DNA of 64,000 bases from Corallococcus coralloides DSM 2259 (GCF_000255295.1 NC_017030.1:5766001-5830000), one strand, 5' to 3'. Shown: positions 30,701 through 38,336, numbered from the stretch's first letter. The notes: generated by a model not told the origin, from the sequence alone. A program made the numbers and translations.

Positions 30701-31187
30701 CGTCGCCGTTGTCGAACCGGATCTCCCGGTCCGCGCCCTCATGGAGGGTGGTCCGGCGGCAGCGGGTAATGCGCGACAGGCCTGACAGAGACCAGCCCAC
30801 GCCCAGTTCCCCGTTGCCCATGCCACTGTCGTACTGGAGCGCCAGTCCCGGCTGCATGCCCGCGCGGCCGTCCGGCACCCACAAGGGAATGGAGTAGGCC
30901 GCCGTGCCGCTATGGCGAACCAGCCCCTGCCCCGAGAGTGTCCCCACGGCCAACCCGTTCACGGTCTCCGTGGCCAGGACCGTGTCGGAAGGAAGGCCCA
31001 GCGGGGCCGCCTGGGACGCGACCTGGGGCGAGCTCGTGGGGGCGGGAGCACAGTAGAGCAGCGGAAGGGACGCGAGCGCGCCCACCAGGAGAGAAATCCG
31101 TCGTCTGCGTCCATGTGAGGCTCCGGGGGAAGGAAGAAAGGGAATGCGCGCGCGATGCGCGACAGGGAACCGCCGTCTCAGAGGCAT
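24705..31187 (-). CDS. Giant SpvB / RHS-repeat lipoprotein
   Basis: This 2160-residue surface protein has a lipoprotein signal (ALASLPLLYC). An SpvB N-terminal domain follows (SIPLWVPDGRAGMQPGLAL, GVGWSLSGLSRI). Next come FG-GAP/VCBS repeats with calcium loops (DINGDGRDDL, DVNGDGQLDF, DYNGDGRHDL), a TcB/Mid-type region and many YD/RHS repeats (YDALGRI, YDANGRQL). The RHS core ends with GRFLIADPHV and NPLAFVDPTG. RHS shells encapsulate a variable C-terminal piece, here about 300 residues: a Gly/Ser/Pro linker, then a domain I do not recognise. No immunity gene lies downstream. I chose ATG 31187 as the start of the lipoprotein signal. Confidence 0.9.
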   Translation of the reverse strand: MPLRRRFPVAHRARIPFLPSPGASHGRRRRISLLVGALASLPLLYCAPAPTSSPQVASQAAPLGLPSDTVLATETVNGLAVGTLSGQGLVRHSGTAAYSIPLWVPDGRAGMQPGLALQYDSGMGNGELGVGWSLSGLSRITRCRRTTLHEGADREIRFDNGDAGDRFCLDGQRLVLTGGPTGTSSPYGGHLSEYRTEQDSHIKVVSFSPDTRGPTSFKVFLKDGRILTMGGGVNASLEGPRVSVALSYQSPSVPRFYTTDYSQQVRWAWGVSRVEDRSGNYLRVDYRLQSHPSDPSAIEQLPDRIDYTGSTADPQGTTTRSVRFQYEARPDPSDAFVGGLKQKRTQRLKRIEMWGPNPVTPGLLRSYTLTYGLATLSLRSRLDAVQACDGAGICLPRTRFTWTPGDATFTELDTNIAHSEGHLLTGDINGDGRDDLIQGAAFFYLSTGIGIDGTPRTVKYYDSHCPEGEERYLDIDGDDRLELVITGKKLSSLGGYQYRNCLYRPTASGSSTAFEFVDDPQEPWVHQARGLYVLDLNGDGFAEWVRGVGAYAQGGMPGQTLGYRLNNAGTLANYVTTTPRHQNNVRGYAVDVNGSGKSSLLLRSTGVGFQAYGLEGATNTVVTQPLSLAQDDGKQYYFADVTGDGLMDAVAAQVGQGQLRVAVNTGNGFAEPVAWNVGAQNHTVGTLNLDDSGVRVVDYNGDGRHDLLLMGGSSDPLAPMLPRKVTVLVSTGTGFTQVRLPFTVGSQFPGTATEPAGWDWSNVLDVNGDGQLDFVQVVNGSLHVYVRQGTPGDLLTRVDDGLSAFERFEYAPLSDASVYTPAQSCAYPMRCARTGLWLVRLHEQDSGRAQPRATKFTYQDGRFDRKGRGWLGFARRVEQDLLRLSTRTATYDNVTREGTFYTKAGLPLELRTLIPLEDGGTYEVVTSSTYQAESRHGGKVLDVYPQMLAWQEKEGGYLLFQGQKTRAQDAYGNVTSLEELTDEVVSGAASGNRYRMLTTAQFDTSESDWLISQQRRLSQTHTILDGGTRTRVVEHDYYPGTGLLQRTRVEPTAPAGVVDGGSELLLTTTYERDAGFGLVSAVVSEGSGQVRTERIAYDELDQTYPKAFTNALGHTQEVAHHPGLGVVAAVQDPNGVQVMYRYDGLGRLRFEDSPDSADVTYSHLADGAGRPKVAASVKTGPTTSRSADITYDRLGREVLRRWQAYEGAYVAMEQVYDAKGRPVSRALPHLEPVLPALFNITYDNLDRPLREQHPDGTFKERRFSGRYITTFDEKRNTTVLQFDDLKRVSGSADFELEGGGPGVYTYYTYGPFGVMTGVRQPGGVHTTSFEYDVRGRRTRMIDPDAGDRRFNFNAFGELKDTRDAMGALTTYTRDALGRITQVDKSDGRSNFTWDTALHGIGKVAVSTNASHYAVVRMETTFDALSRPKQTAWIASNLLFSADIDRTYDAYGRLQTLTYPAVTGRTRLQVERLYNDRGYLRAVQDPATQHLYWEAQAYNAYGQLTNERMGNTAETVRQYDVDGKVRSIRTVLGLTTLQDLAYTYEPNGNLSQRQDLLAQTVEDFTYDRLERLTTWKVAQGGSLSELRYHHAPNGNLLDRTVVSGPGSTVTYGYGAGAGPHAVTSMTEGGVTSSYTYDANGRQLTGTGRQVSYTSFDLPASLTVGGQPTLYFYDANRQRVGRSTQGPAMDQTLYAGEVYEQRRKSSTTEHVFKIHGADRQVAQVVWTQSGGTFQVDRELFLHVDPLGSTETVTNTLGAVEERMKFDPFGSRRSPASLTTSISPPFGAVHLGFTGHEADAESGLINMKGRMYDPVLGRFLIADPHVTYPHFGQSYNRYSYVLNNPLAFVDPTGFDSTGPGGDGSSGSGGDGPSGPGSPSGGGGSYSGDGPTYGPQGDGSYGWGETGNVTGPGTGCAGCGRGKGAEADSDPTGKESASDDSGVNMSVELTPEEAWLLYGNRGPTSSMTANPRGPTRPATRPDVSMTQSERAESWAWAFEIAFSWATGTGARELHFDADSTPVKAMRSSMSYINARNEWMEAVDMAGGKFHPLRVQGRNDSQGVFAFVIGNYRATFSPNPDGKTMTVTIWNRSSWTSYLHKSFDGAFEPPNEAPNWDRAESDGNNWSIEGYEVWGMPFANVYQVFSWQEPLPRMNELPQWSHTPD

Positions 31188-31310
31188 GGACGTTCCGGAA
31201 GTGGAGAGAATTGATTCCTGCCTCGGCCTGGCAGGTCCCCTGGATAGGCCCGGTGGCGTGACGGGAGCGTGACGGTCCCGCCAAGGAGCGGAAGAGGGTC
31301 GCTCGCCCAC

Positions 31311-31328
31311 GCATCAGACCCGTTGCGT
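31311..31328. repeat. 18-base repeat, copy 1
   Basis: The sequence GCATCAGACCCGTTGCGT is identical to 52918-52935, where it forms the upstream and -35 part of the tRNA-Arg promoter. Here it lies between the divergent RHS gene and the low-GC islet, without a matching -10 at normal spacing. Confidence 0.6.
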
Positions 31329-31437
31329 ACGTCAAGGCGCTTGATCAGCGTCGTAGATAGAGCCCCTTGAGGTACGGGCGCTATCCTTTCAGGCGCCCCT
31401 CAGAGCTTTACGCTGTGGGAGCAGGAGACCCCGCGCC

Positions 31438-32013
31438 ATGCCGGACTACAACCAGAAGGACATCCAGGAAGTCTTCGCCTCGTACAATCGCCTGCGGGCC
31501 GCGATCCATGCCAACCCTCGCTTCGGCTTTGACTTTGACTGGGACACGTTCTGCAAGGTCCTATCCATGTTGAGCATAAGGGCGCGGGGCTCCCGGCTAC
31601 AGAACCGGATCACCGAGCAAAACCAGTACCAGTCCATTCCGGCCAATTTGAACCGAGGAGACATCAAGACGCTCGATGGGAAGTACGTCGAACTCAAGTG
31701 CTCGATTGTCACGGCCGCCAACGATGTCGCCACCATTCGCGGTATCCGGCCGTGGCAGAAGCTAGACGCGCACCTGATCGTCATCATTGACTTCCGAAAC
31801 GAAGACAAACCAGAGACCTATTGCTTCTGGCTCAATAAAACGGAAATAGAAGAAGAGTGTCGCACGCTCAAAGCCGGTGCCGTGAGCGGCACCAAAGTCG
31901 CCAACCGCGCAAACACAAACATCCTATTAGGATTCAACCTGAACGTGGATAAAGAGGATGCACATTTCAAACGATGGCTTAAACGCTACTTGAGAAAGAA
32001 CATCCTGCTTTGA
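31438..32013 (+). CDS. Predicted PD-(D/E)XK-like nuclease, unknown family
   Basis: This 191-residue protein has no family I can name. Its centre matches a PD-(D/E)XK core: E60, then GD at 74-75, then VELK with E85 and K87. A strand IRPWQKLDAHLIVIIDF (Q107) follows, as in restriction endonucleases. Base composition is clearly lower in GC than the surroundings, and the C-terminus is basic (KRWLKRYLRKN). No methyltransferase is present, so a classic restriction-modification pair is not supported. The gene converges on another low-GC unknown gene. Nuclease function is inferred from the motif only. Confidence 0.6.
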   Translation: MPDYNQKDIQEVFASYNRLRAAIHANPRFGFDFDWDTFCKVLSMLSIRARGSRLQNRITEQNQYQSIPANLNRGDIKTLDGKYVELKCSIVTAANDVATIRGIRPWQKLDAHLIVIIDFRNEDKPETYCFWLNKTEIEEECRTLKAGAVSGTKVANRANTNILLGFNLNVDKEDAHFKRWLKRYLRKNILL

Positions 32014-32057
32014 GTGTCGTTCCAAGTCAGCACGCCGACGCCCCACCTCCAAGCCCG

Positions 32058-33185
32058 TCAAGGCACCGATGAAATCTCCAAAGCCGGGGAATTTCGCGAA
32101 TACTGAATATAATACCGTCCCTCCTTCCTCCGAATGAACATCCGGATCACCTGATCCGGGACGCAGCCTTCGAGCCGGACATATCCCTCAACTAGAAGAG
32201 CCTGGAGATTGAGCGAGAACTTGCCGACCGCCGTTGAAGGAGCACTCGCGGGATCCTTCCAGGAGAGGAAGAGCGTATATGGCTTCGCAAGTCGCATCAG
32301 AGGAATCTTCCGCGTGGAGTAGTCCCGGCGATCCCCACCACCAGTCATAATGAATTCGCATCCGGTTTGAGGAGCGAGCCGCGTAACCATCTCTGCTGGA
32401 TAATTATCAGACTGAGTGGTCGGAGGTGGGGCCGAATTGCTCGTAGACTCAGGCATTTCCAGCGACTCGTAGTTTTCTTCTCCCAGTCGAAGGGCTTGAG
32501 CGGCATTCGCCGCATGAATCCTGGAGACAAAGTCCCGATAGTCGTTCCCGTAGCGAAGGAGCATGAAATACGAGGCAACGCCTTGGAAACGTTGGTCTCC
32601 ATGTCTTTCAACAAGGTTCCTGAACCGCTCCGGCATCAGGAAGTGGTTCATCGGACAGAGATATCGAAGCATCTGAGCATTCGCTAACGGAGCCGACATC
32701 TCCTCGGGAGCCCGGGAAACCGCCCCGTCTTTAACGTCAAAGACATGCTTATGATGGTAGGCCAGCGTACTGTTCCAAGTCTTGGCCCCCATCACAAAGT
32801 TGTAGGCGAAGTTTTTATCCGCCTCACTTCGACCTTTGGGATGGCAGATGCAGATCCGATTGATCAACTCCTCGGGCCGCATTCTGGAAAGATCGCGCCC
32901 ATGATAAATCTCCGCAAACACCCAACTGGCAGGCTCGTTATCTCCGTATACGAACCAGCATCCATCCCGGGTCTTCCTCAACTTGGCGCGTCCGGCTTCG
33001 GAGTACTCCCGCAGGATTCTCACCCGGTTCGAATCATCGAGATAAGCCACGATCCATCGATAGAACCGCCGAGCCAAGTCGGAGTCGATTGGGTGCCCGT
33101 TTCGTTCCAAATACTCTCTAAAGAGCAACGCGACCTCCTGCAATATGCCAGCCGGTGACCAAGGGTGATTCCAGGACTGCCTCAC
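32058..33185 (-). CDS. Unknown protein of the low-GC islet
   Basis: This 375-residue protein is soluble and has no signal peptide. Histidine-rich segments sit mid-protein (LAYHHKHVFDVK at about 143-154, and YLCPMNHFLMP about 35 residues later), a weak reminder of HNH-type zinc or nuclease loops. A Ser/Pro/Thr linker separates it from a beta-rich C-terminal domain with WKDP and a basic RRKEG. GC is among the lowest in the window. It is convergent with the PD-(D/E)XK-like gene, with 44 bases between stops. I do not recognise the family; a nucleic-acid-directed role alongside that gene is only an inference. Confidence 0.55.
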   Translation of the reverse strand: MRQSWNHPWSPAGILQEVALLFREYLERNGHPIDSDLARRFYRWIVAYLDDSNRVRILREYSEAGRAKLRKTRDGCWFVYGDNEPASWVFAEIYHGRDLSRMRPEELINRICICHPKGRSEADKNFAYNFVMGAKTWNSTLAYHHKHVFDVKDGAVSRAPEEMSAPLANAQMLRYLCPMNHFLMPERFRNLVERHGDQRFQGVASYFMLLRYGNDYRDFVSRIHAANAAQALRLGEENYESLEMPESTSNSAPPPTTQSDNYPAEMVTRLAPQTGCEFIMTGGGDRRDYSTRKIPLMRLAKPYTLFLSWKDPASAPSTAVGKFSLNLQALLVEGYVRLEGCVPDQVIRMFIRRKEGRYYIQYSRNSPALEISSVP

Positions 33186-33266
33186 ATAATGAGGACGCCC
33201 CTGCCCTTAAGAAAACCTTAAAATACTTCTACCTTTCACTGGCAGCGGATAGCGCAGCTACGGTTA

Positions 33267-33290
33267 GGCTGACGAGGCGTCAGCCTCGTC
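33267..33290. repeat. Two mutually exclusive overlapping hairpins
   Basis: Arms at 33267-33274/33278-33285 (8 bp, loop 3) and at 33271-33278/33283-33290 (8 bp, loop 4) share bases, so only one hairpin can form at a time. They cover the stop of the P-loop gene, at the edge of the AT-rich spacer. Confidence 0.5.
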
Positions 33291-33816
33291 CGAGGCGCTT
33301 GAGGACCTGGGCAATCCGCACGTCCCCGGAGCCGTGGACGGAGAGGACCTCCACGCCCAACTCATAAGGGTCGTCGAGCAATAGCCAGGCGAGCTTCTCG
33401 TCCACCTCCCTGCGCTGCTGGGAATCTTCGTGCGCGGGGAGGCGGATGCGATCGCGCTCCTCGATGGGGACGAAGACGACGAGGTCCAGGGTCTTCAGGG
33501 CGGAACGAATCCGGGTCAGCCACTCCTCGACGTCGAACGCATCGGAGTCCTCGTGCGTCAGGAGGTACCCGAGAAAGTCGAGGGGGCAGCGATCAAACAG
33601 GACGTTTCGCGTGTCCTCTTCTTCGAGCAGCTCCAGGGAGCGACGGAGCTGTTCGAGGAAATCCTCCAGACACGGTGGAGACGCGGACGCGTAACCCTCC
33701 TCTTCGAGCAGGTGGTACGGCTCGTCGACGCTCCGATACTCCGGGAGCTCTTCCCCCAGGTCTTCAATGAGCGTCGATTTGCCCACGCGGTGCGTGCCAC
33801 TCATTGCGATGCGCAT
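33280..33816 (-). CDS. P-loop ATPase/kinase-like protein (AAA_28-like)
   Basis: This 178-residue protein opens with the Walker A motif GTHRVGKST (residues 7-15) and has a DRCPLDFLGYLL motif in the position of the Walker B/acceptor region of nucleoside-kinase-like AAA_28 proteins (the NadR and Ttd14 kinase relatives). It probably phosphorylates a small molecule or acts as a nucleotide switch; the substrate is unknown. The overlapping hairpins at its 3' end form the boundary with the low-GC islet. It may be an old neighbour of the islet or part of it. Confidence 0.7.
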   Translation of the reverse strand: MRIAMSGTHRVGKSTLIEDLGEELPEYRSVDEPYHLLEEEGYASASPPCLEDFLEQLRRSLELLEEEDTRNVLFDRCPLDFLGYLLTHEDSDAFDVEEWLTRIRSALKTLDLVVFVPIEERDRIRLPAHEDSQQRREVDEKLAWLLLDDPYELGVEVLSVHGSGDVRIAQVLKRLGRG

Positions 33817-33887
33817 GCGTGCCGGACTCCTTGCTCTCCGTTGACGGGGAGGAGCAGCTCCGCCCCCTCCCCTTCACGGCCCTGCTG

Positions 33888-35414
33888 CTACCGGCTCAGA
33901 CCGCGCTGGCGGTTGAGGAAGGCGTCGCCGCGAGCGGCATCATAGTCGGTGCGCAGGTCCGGGTTGGCGATCTGCTCACCGAAGGTGCGGTGGAACGGGA
34001 TGGCCTGCGAGGGCTGCTGGGCCCGCTCCTGGAGGCTGGACGTCACCCAGCGCTGGATCTGATCAATGGTCAGGTCCTTGAGCTTGCCCGCGCCGGGGAT
34101 GGGCAGGTTGGGCAGCAGCGACTTGGCGGAGAAGAGCAGATCCACCATGCCCTTCACGGCCTCGTTGCGCTTGCCCAGCTCGTCCAGGGACACCTGGAAG
34201 CCACCCTCCAGCGCGCCCACCACGCTGCCCATGAGGCGCGCACTGCGCTTCGCGTCCTGCGAGGGCGGGTTCTCGTTGGCATGCCGCGCGAGCCCGGCGT
34301 TCATCGTCTCCAGGCGCTGCATCACGTTCTGGCGGAACGCGTCGCTGCCCGGGAAGTCCTGCGGCGGCGAGAAGAGCGTCCGGGCGAAGAGCTCGGACAT
34401 CTTCTTCTGGCCATCCAGCCCCAGCGAACCCGAGCTGTCCTGCAGCGACGACAGCACCGCGTCACCATGCTGGGTGAAGAAGCGGGCGGCGGCGGCGCGC
34501 GACTCACGGTTCTCCCCCAGCCTGTCGATGGAGTCCGTGAACAGCTTCAGCGACTCGGCCGTGGGCGGGTTGATGCGGCCGGCGGCGTCCAGCAGGCGCC
34601 CCAGCGCGGGAGAGTAGGTCGCGTCCGGGCCGGAGGCGTTGATGTTCTTGATGACATCCGCCATGCCCTCCCGGTTCGCCGCCAGGAACGACTGGAGCCG
34701 GTCTGGAGGCATGCCCGCCAGCGCCGTGGCCACCGCCGCGCTGCGCTGCGGATCATTCCCGCCGCTCGCGCGGACGATGCCCATCTCGGCCGTCGCATAC
34801 GTCGCGATGAGGTCCGGGTTGCCCGTGCCGGAGATGATGCCCGCCAGCCCCTCGTGCGTCGCCCCGGGCAGCGCACCGCGGCCGGACGAGGCCACCGCCG
34901 CCGACAGCTCCTGGGGAGACACCGCGCCGGAGCGGTAGGCGTTGTCCAGCGCCTGGGACAGCCGCGTGCGGTCCGCCTCCGGCAGCCGCTGCACGCTGTC
35001 CAGGATGCCGCCCGCCACGGGGCCGAAGTGGAACATCATGTCCATGAACGCCGCCTGCTTGGCCGGGTCCGGGTTGTTCCTCAGCCAATCGGACACGGCG
35101 GTGGCGTCCCGGCCGTCGCTGGAGTTCGCGATGGCCTGCTGCGCCGAGCGCAGCTCCGTGGGCGACAGCGCCGCGGGCGCCACCGGGGTCGCGCTCGTCG
35201 TCCGCACCTCCTCCGCTCCCGCGGGCGCCGCCCCCAGGCGGTTCGCCGTCTGCGTCCCCGCGGTCCCCGCCGTCGGCTGGAAGCCGTCCGTCCCCGTTCC
35301 GGGACGCACCGCTTCATTCCGGGCGGGCGGCTGCGCCGGGGTCTGCGCCACGGGGCGCTCCGTGGGCTTCGTCTCGATGGGTCGGGGTGCGTTGCGCTGG
35401 ATGGGCGTCGTCAT
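33888..35414 (-). CDS. Large helical hypothetical protein with Pro-rich N-terminus
   Basis: The 508-residue protein has no signal peptide. The first 75 or so residues are Pro/Thr/Ala-rich and probably disordered. The rest is a long run of amphipathic helices with repeated GG/DP turns (QALDNAYRSGAVSPQELSAA, LLDAAGRINPPTAESLKLF). I recognise no family. The composition resembles secreted or injected myxobacterial proteins of unknown role, but no export motif is certain. I chose ATG 35414 because an AGGGGGAAC site precedes it. It stands alone. Confidence 0.7.
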   Translation of the reverse strand: MTTPIQRNAPRPIETKPTERPVAQTPAQPPARNEAVRPGTGTDGFQPTAGTAGTQTANRLGAAPAGAEEVRTTSATPVAPAALSPTELRSAQQAIANSSDGRDATAVSDWLRNNPDPAKQAAFMDMMFHFGPVAGGILDSVQRLPEADRTRLSQALDNAYRSGAVSPQELSAAVASSGRGALPGATHEGLAGIISGTGNPDLIATYATAEMGIVRASGGNDPQRSAAVATALAGMPPDRLQSFLAANREGMADVIKNINASGPDATYSPALGRLLDAAGRINPPTAESLKLFTDSIDRLGENRESRAAAARFFTQHGDAVLSSLQDSSGSLGLDGQKKMSELFARTLFSPPQDFPGSDAFRQNVMQRLETMNAGLARHANENPPSQDAKRSARLMGSVVGALEGGFQVSLDELGKRNEAVKGMVDLLFSAKSLLPNLPIPGAGKLKDLTIDQIQRWVTSSLQERAQQPSQAIPFHRTFGEQIANPDLRTDYDAARGDAFLNRQRGLSR

Positions 35415-35557
35415 GGTGGTTCCCCCTCGTCCCCGGCTCGGGGCGGCTGGTTGGCGAGGCAAGGGCTGCCTCGTTTTCCGCGATTATCGCCTGCATGGCG
35501 CCCCAGTTGCGGCGCCCGCGGCATGGGAGTTCCGCCCGGACACTCGCCTACATGAAC

Positions 35558-36343
35558 CTACGGCTTTCGTAGGGTCTCACCCAACCAGCGCCGGACCTCG
35601 TCCAGGTACTCGCGCGGCAGTGCGTGCCCGCTGTCGAAGGCCTTGCGCGTCTTGCGCTTGGAGGGTGCGGCGTCGAAGAGCTTCCGGGTGTCCTCCTCGG
35701 TGGAGAAGACATCGCGGTTCGCGGTCAACAGCAGCCAGGCCTGATGAACCTGGCCCATCCGGTTCACCGGTGCGGCATCGCCCAGCACGGGGTCGACATG
35801 GGGTGGCACCATCGTCACCAGATGGGTGATTCGAGGCTCACGCGAAGCCAGCAGGAGGCCCACCTGGGCGCCCATGCTGTAGCCGGCGACGAGCACCCTC
35901 GGCGGCTTCTTGCCGTTGGCGAGCACGTGGGTGAGGAGCGCCTGCGCATCACGCACGGTGTCGACAATCATCGCTTGATAGGGACCGGGCTCGCCCGCGT
36001 GCGCTCGCTTCGCGAGGGCTCCGGGCCGCGCGTCGGGGGTCGCTCGCGCGCCGTGCCGTCTCGCGTCCATGAGGTAGACGCGATAGCCGGTGCTTCGCAG
36101 TTGCTCCGTCAGGGCGCCTCCGAAGGTCGGCTCCGCATCCGACAGCCAGTCGTCCTTGCTCCGGGTGAGGCCGTGCAGCAGGACGGCCACGGGCGGATTC
36201 GTCCCCTTCCCTTCCGGCTCCAGCACCCACGCGGGAATCCGCTCGCCATCCTCCGCGCGGACCTCCAGGGGGACCGCGGGGCTCGCGGCGTGGGCCACGG
36301 AGGTGGCAAGGAACAGCAGGGCCAGGAACAGCGAACGCATCAT
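35558..36343 (-). CDS. Secreted alpha/beta hydrolase
   Basis: This 261-residue protein has a signal peptide (MMRSLFLALLFLATSVAHAA). The hydrolase core has the oxyanion segment LLHGLTRSKDDW, the nucleophile elbow AGYSMGAQVG (GxSxG) and a late histidine in DSGHALP. It resembles dienelactone-hydrolase or BAAT-type esterases and would act in the periplasm or outside. The substrate is unknown. The first of two adjacent ATGs (36343) is preferred because GAGGAG lies seven bases before it. It is divergent from the two-component pair, so the intervening 117 bases hold both promoters. Confidence 0.82.
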   Translation of the reverse strand: MMRSLFLALLFLATSVAHAASPAVPLEVRAEDGERIPAWVLEPEGKGTNPPVAVLLHGLTRSKDDWLSDAEPTFGGALTEQLRSTGYRVYLMDARRHGARATPDARPGALAKRAHAGEPGPYQAMIVDTVRDAQALLTHVLANGKKPPRVLVAGYSMGAQVGLLLASREPRITHLVTMVPPHVDPVLGDAAPVNRMGQVHQAWLLLTANRDVFSTEEDTRKLFDAAPSKRKTRKAFDSGHALPREYLDEVRRWLGETLRKP

Positions 36344-36460
36344 CACGGGACTCCTCAAGTGAGAGAGGCCGTGAAGGGTGCGGGAGCGCCGGTCAGCCGG
36401 GCGTCACTCACGCGCTGACATTCGTTTGACGCAGACGCGGGTAGCATCCAGGTCACCCCC

Positions 36461-37129
36461 ATGCGCGTGCTCGTCATCGAAGACAACCGCGACCTCCAGG
36501 CCAACATCGCGCGGTTCCTGGAGCCGGACTTCCAGTTGGACTTCGCGAGCACCGGGCCCGAGGGGCTCGCGCTCGCGCTGGGCCATCCGTACGACGTCAT
36601 CGTGCTGGACGTGATGCTGCCCGGCATGAGCGGCCTGGAGGTGTGCGAGCGATACCGGCAGGTCGCGCCCCGGCTCGTTCCCATCCTGATGCTGACCGCC
36701 AGGGACACGCTCGAGGACAAGGAAGCGGGCTTCCAGGCGGGCGCGGACGACTACCTGGTCAAGCCGTTCTCGCTCCGGGAGCTGCGCTGGCGCCTGGAAG
36801 CGCTGGCGCGCCGGCCCGTGCCTCCGAGCGGGCGGAAGCTGACGCACGGAGGGCTCACGCTGGAGCCGGAGAGCGGGCTCACGCAATGGGGTGGGCGCTC
36901 CGTCCGGCTCAACCGCACCGAGGCACTCCTCCTGCGGTGGCTGATGGAGGCCGCCCCCGAAGCCATCCCCGCAGCCACGCTGGCGCAGCGGCTCTGGGGG
37001 GACGAAGCCCCCGAGTCCAGCGCGCTGCGCACGCACGTCTATGCCCTGCGCAAGGCGTTGGCCGGGCTGGGGCTCGACGATGCCATCACCACCCTGCGCA
37101 ACGAGGGGTACCGCCTGGATGCGCGCTAG
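36461..37129 (+). CDS. OmpR-type response regulator
   Basis: The 222-residue protein has a receiver domain (phospho-acceptor D50 in VLDVMLPG, K in LVKPFSL) and a C-terminal winged-helix DNA-binding domain (about 125-220, ending RTHVYALRKAL...NEGYRLD). It is the transcription-factor half of a two-component system. The histidine kinase gene starts inside its last codons (11-base overlap), so the two are translated together. Target genes are unknown; the divergent secreted hydrolase is a plausible target. Confidence 0.93.
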   Translation: MRVLVIEDNRDLQANIARFLEPDFQLDFASTGPEGLALALGHPYDVIVLDVMLPGMSGLEVCERYRQVAPRLVPILMLTARDTLEDKEAGFQAGADDYLVKPFSLRELRWRLEALARRPVPPSGRKLTHGGLTLEPESGLTQWGGRSVRLNRTEALLLRWLMEAAPEAIPAATLAQRLWGDEAPESSALRTHVYALRKALAGLGLDDAITTLRNEGYRLDAR

Positions 37130-38336
37130 GTCCAGCAGGTCGGTGCGCGCCGTCCTCCAGCGCGCCATGGGGCTGTCCGCCGCGTTCGCGCTGGTGCTGA
37201 TGGGAGGGATCTTCACGCTCTTCAGCTACGACCTCGAGGACGTCATCTTCAGCCGCATCGTGGCCGCGGAAGCGGACCGGAGCGAGCCAGGTCACGTCCC
37301 CGGAATCACGCGGTATGACGGCCACGCCGCGCTGCCGCCCTGGCTCGCGGAGCGCCTGAGCCCGGACGCGCCGACGAGAGAGTACGAGGTGCCCGCCGGG
37401 AGCCACGGACACTTCCACGTCGCGGTGCGCCCGGGCGTGGGTGGAGAACGCCAGTACTTCGCGTTCGACGTGACGCGCCTGACGAGCACGACAGCTCACT
37501 TGAAGCGGACCGCTGGCCTGCTCCTCACCAGTGCACTGCTGGCATTGCTGGCCGCCGCGCTCCTCGCCCGCCTCGTGGCCCGCCGGCTCGGTCGGCCGTT
37601 GGAGCGGATGGTGGAGTGGCTCCGGGCCGAAGGGACACCGCCGCCCGAGGATGAAGGGGGAGTGGCCGAGGTCCGGGCGCTGCGGGACGCGCTGCTCGCA
37701 CGCGACGCGCGCATCCGGGAGCAGTTGGAGCGTGAGCAGCGGTTCAACCGCGACGCCAGTCATGAGCTGCGCACCCCTCTGGCCGTGGCCCAGGGCGCGG
37801 TGGAGATATTGGAGCTCGACCCGCCAAGAGACGCGGAGACGTTCGACCGGCTGCGCCGGGCCGTGAGCCAGATGGGCCTGTTGACGGAGGGAATCCTCTG
37901 GCTGGCCCGCGAGCGCCGCTCCGAGGAGCGCTGCGACCTGCACCGCGTCTCGCGAGAACTGCTCGCGTTGTACGGGCACCTGCGGCGCAATGACGAAATC
38001 GAGCTGAGCATCGAGTCCGCGGGCGAAGTCCACGCCCCCATCCCTGCATCCGTCGCCAGGGTGATGATGGGAAACCTCCTCAAGAACGCGCTCGCCTACA
38101 CGGACGAAGGGCGCATCGTGATCACCATCGAGCCCTCGGCGTGGACCCTGACAGACACGGGGGTTGGCTTTGGCCGCGCCGAGCCTGGGAGCGAGAGCCA
38201 CGGCATCGGCCTGTCGCTGGTGGAAAGGCTGGCCCAGCGCTTCGGATGGACGCTGTCCATTGACGCATTGGAGCCCCGAGGCACGCGCGCACGGTTGAGC
38301 TGGCGCGGAGAGGGCGACACGCCAGCCATGAGTTGA
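37119..38336 (+). CDS. Sensor histidine kinase
   Basis: This 405-residue kinase has two membrane helices (about 18-36 and 130-152) bracketing a periplasmic sensor domain of about 90 residues, then a HAMP-like linker. The HisKA box is FNRDASHELRTPLAV with phospho-acceptor H215. The ATPase domain has an N box (MGNLLKNALAYT), a G1-like region DTGVGFG and HGIGLSLV. It should autophosphorylate and pass phosphate to the upstream regulator. The stimulus is unknown. The start overlaps the regulator gene by 11 bases, and its stop overlaps the TTG of the next gene. Confidence 0.92.
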   Translation: MRARSSRSVRAVLQRAMGLSAAFALVLMGGIFTLFSYDLEDVIFSRIVAAEADRSEPGHVPGITRYDGHAALPPWLAERLSPDAPTREYEVPAGSHGHFHVAVRPGVGGERQYFAFDVTRLTSTTAHLKRTAGLLLTSALLALLAAALLARLVARRLGRPLERMVEWLRAEGTPPPEDEGGVAEVRALRDALLARDARIREQLEREQRFNRDASHELRTPLAVAQGAVEILELDPPRDAETFDRLRRAVSQMGLLTEGILWLARERRSEERCDLHRVSRELLALYGHLRRNDEIELSIESAGEVHAPIPASVARVMMGNLLKNALAYTDEGRIVITIEPSAWTLTDTGVGFGRAEPGSESHGIGLSLVERLAQRFGWTLSIDALEPRGTRARLSWRGEGDTPAMS

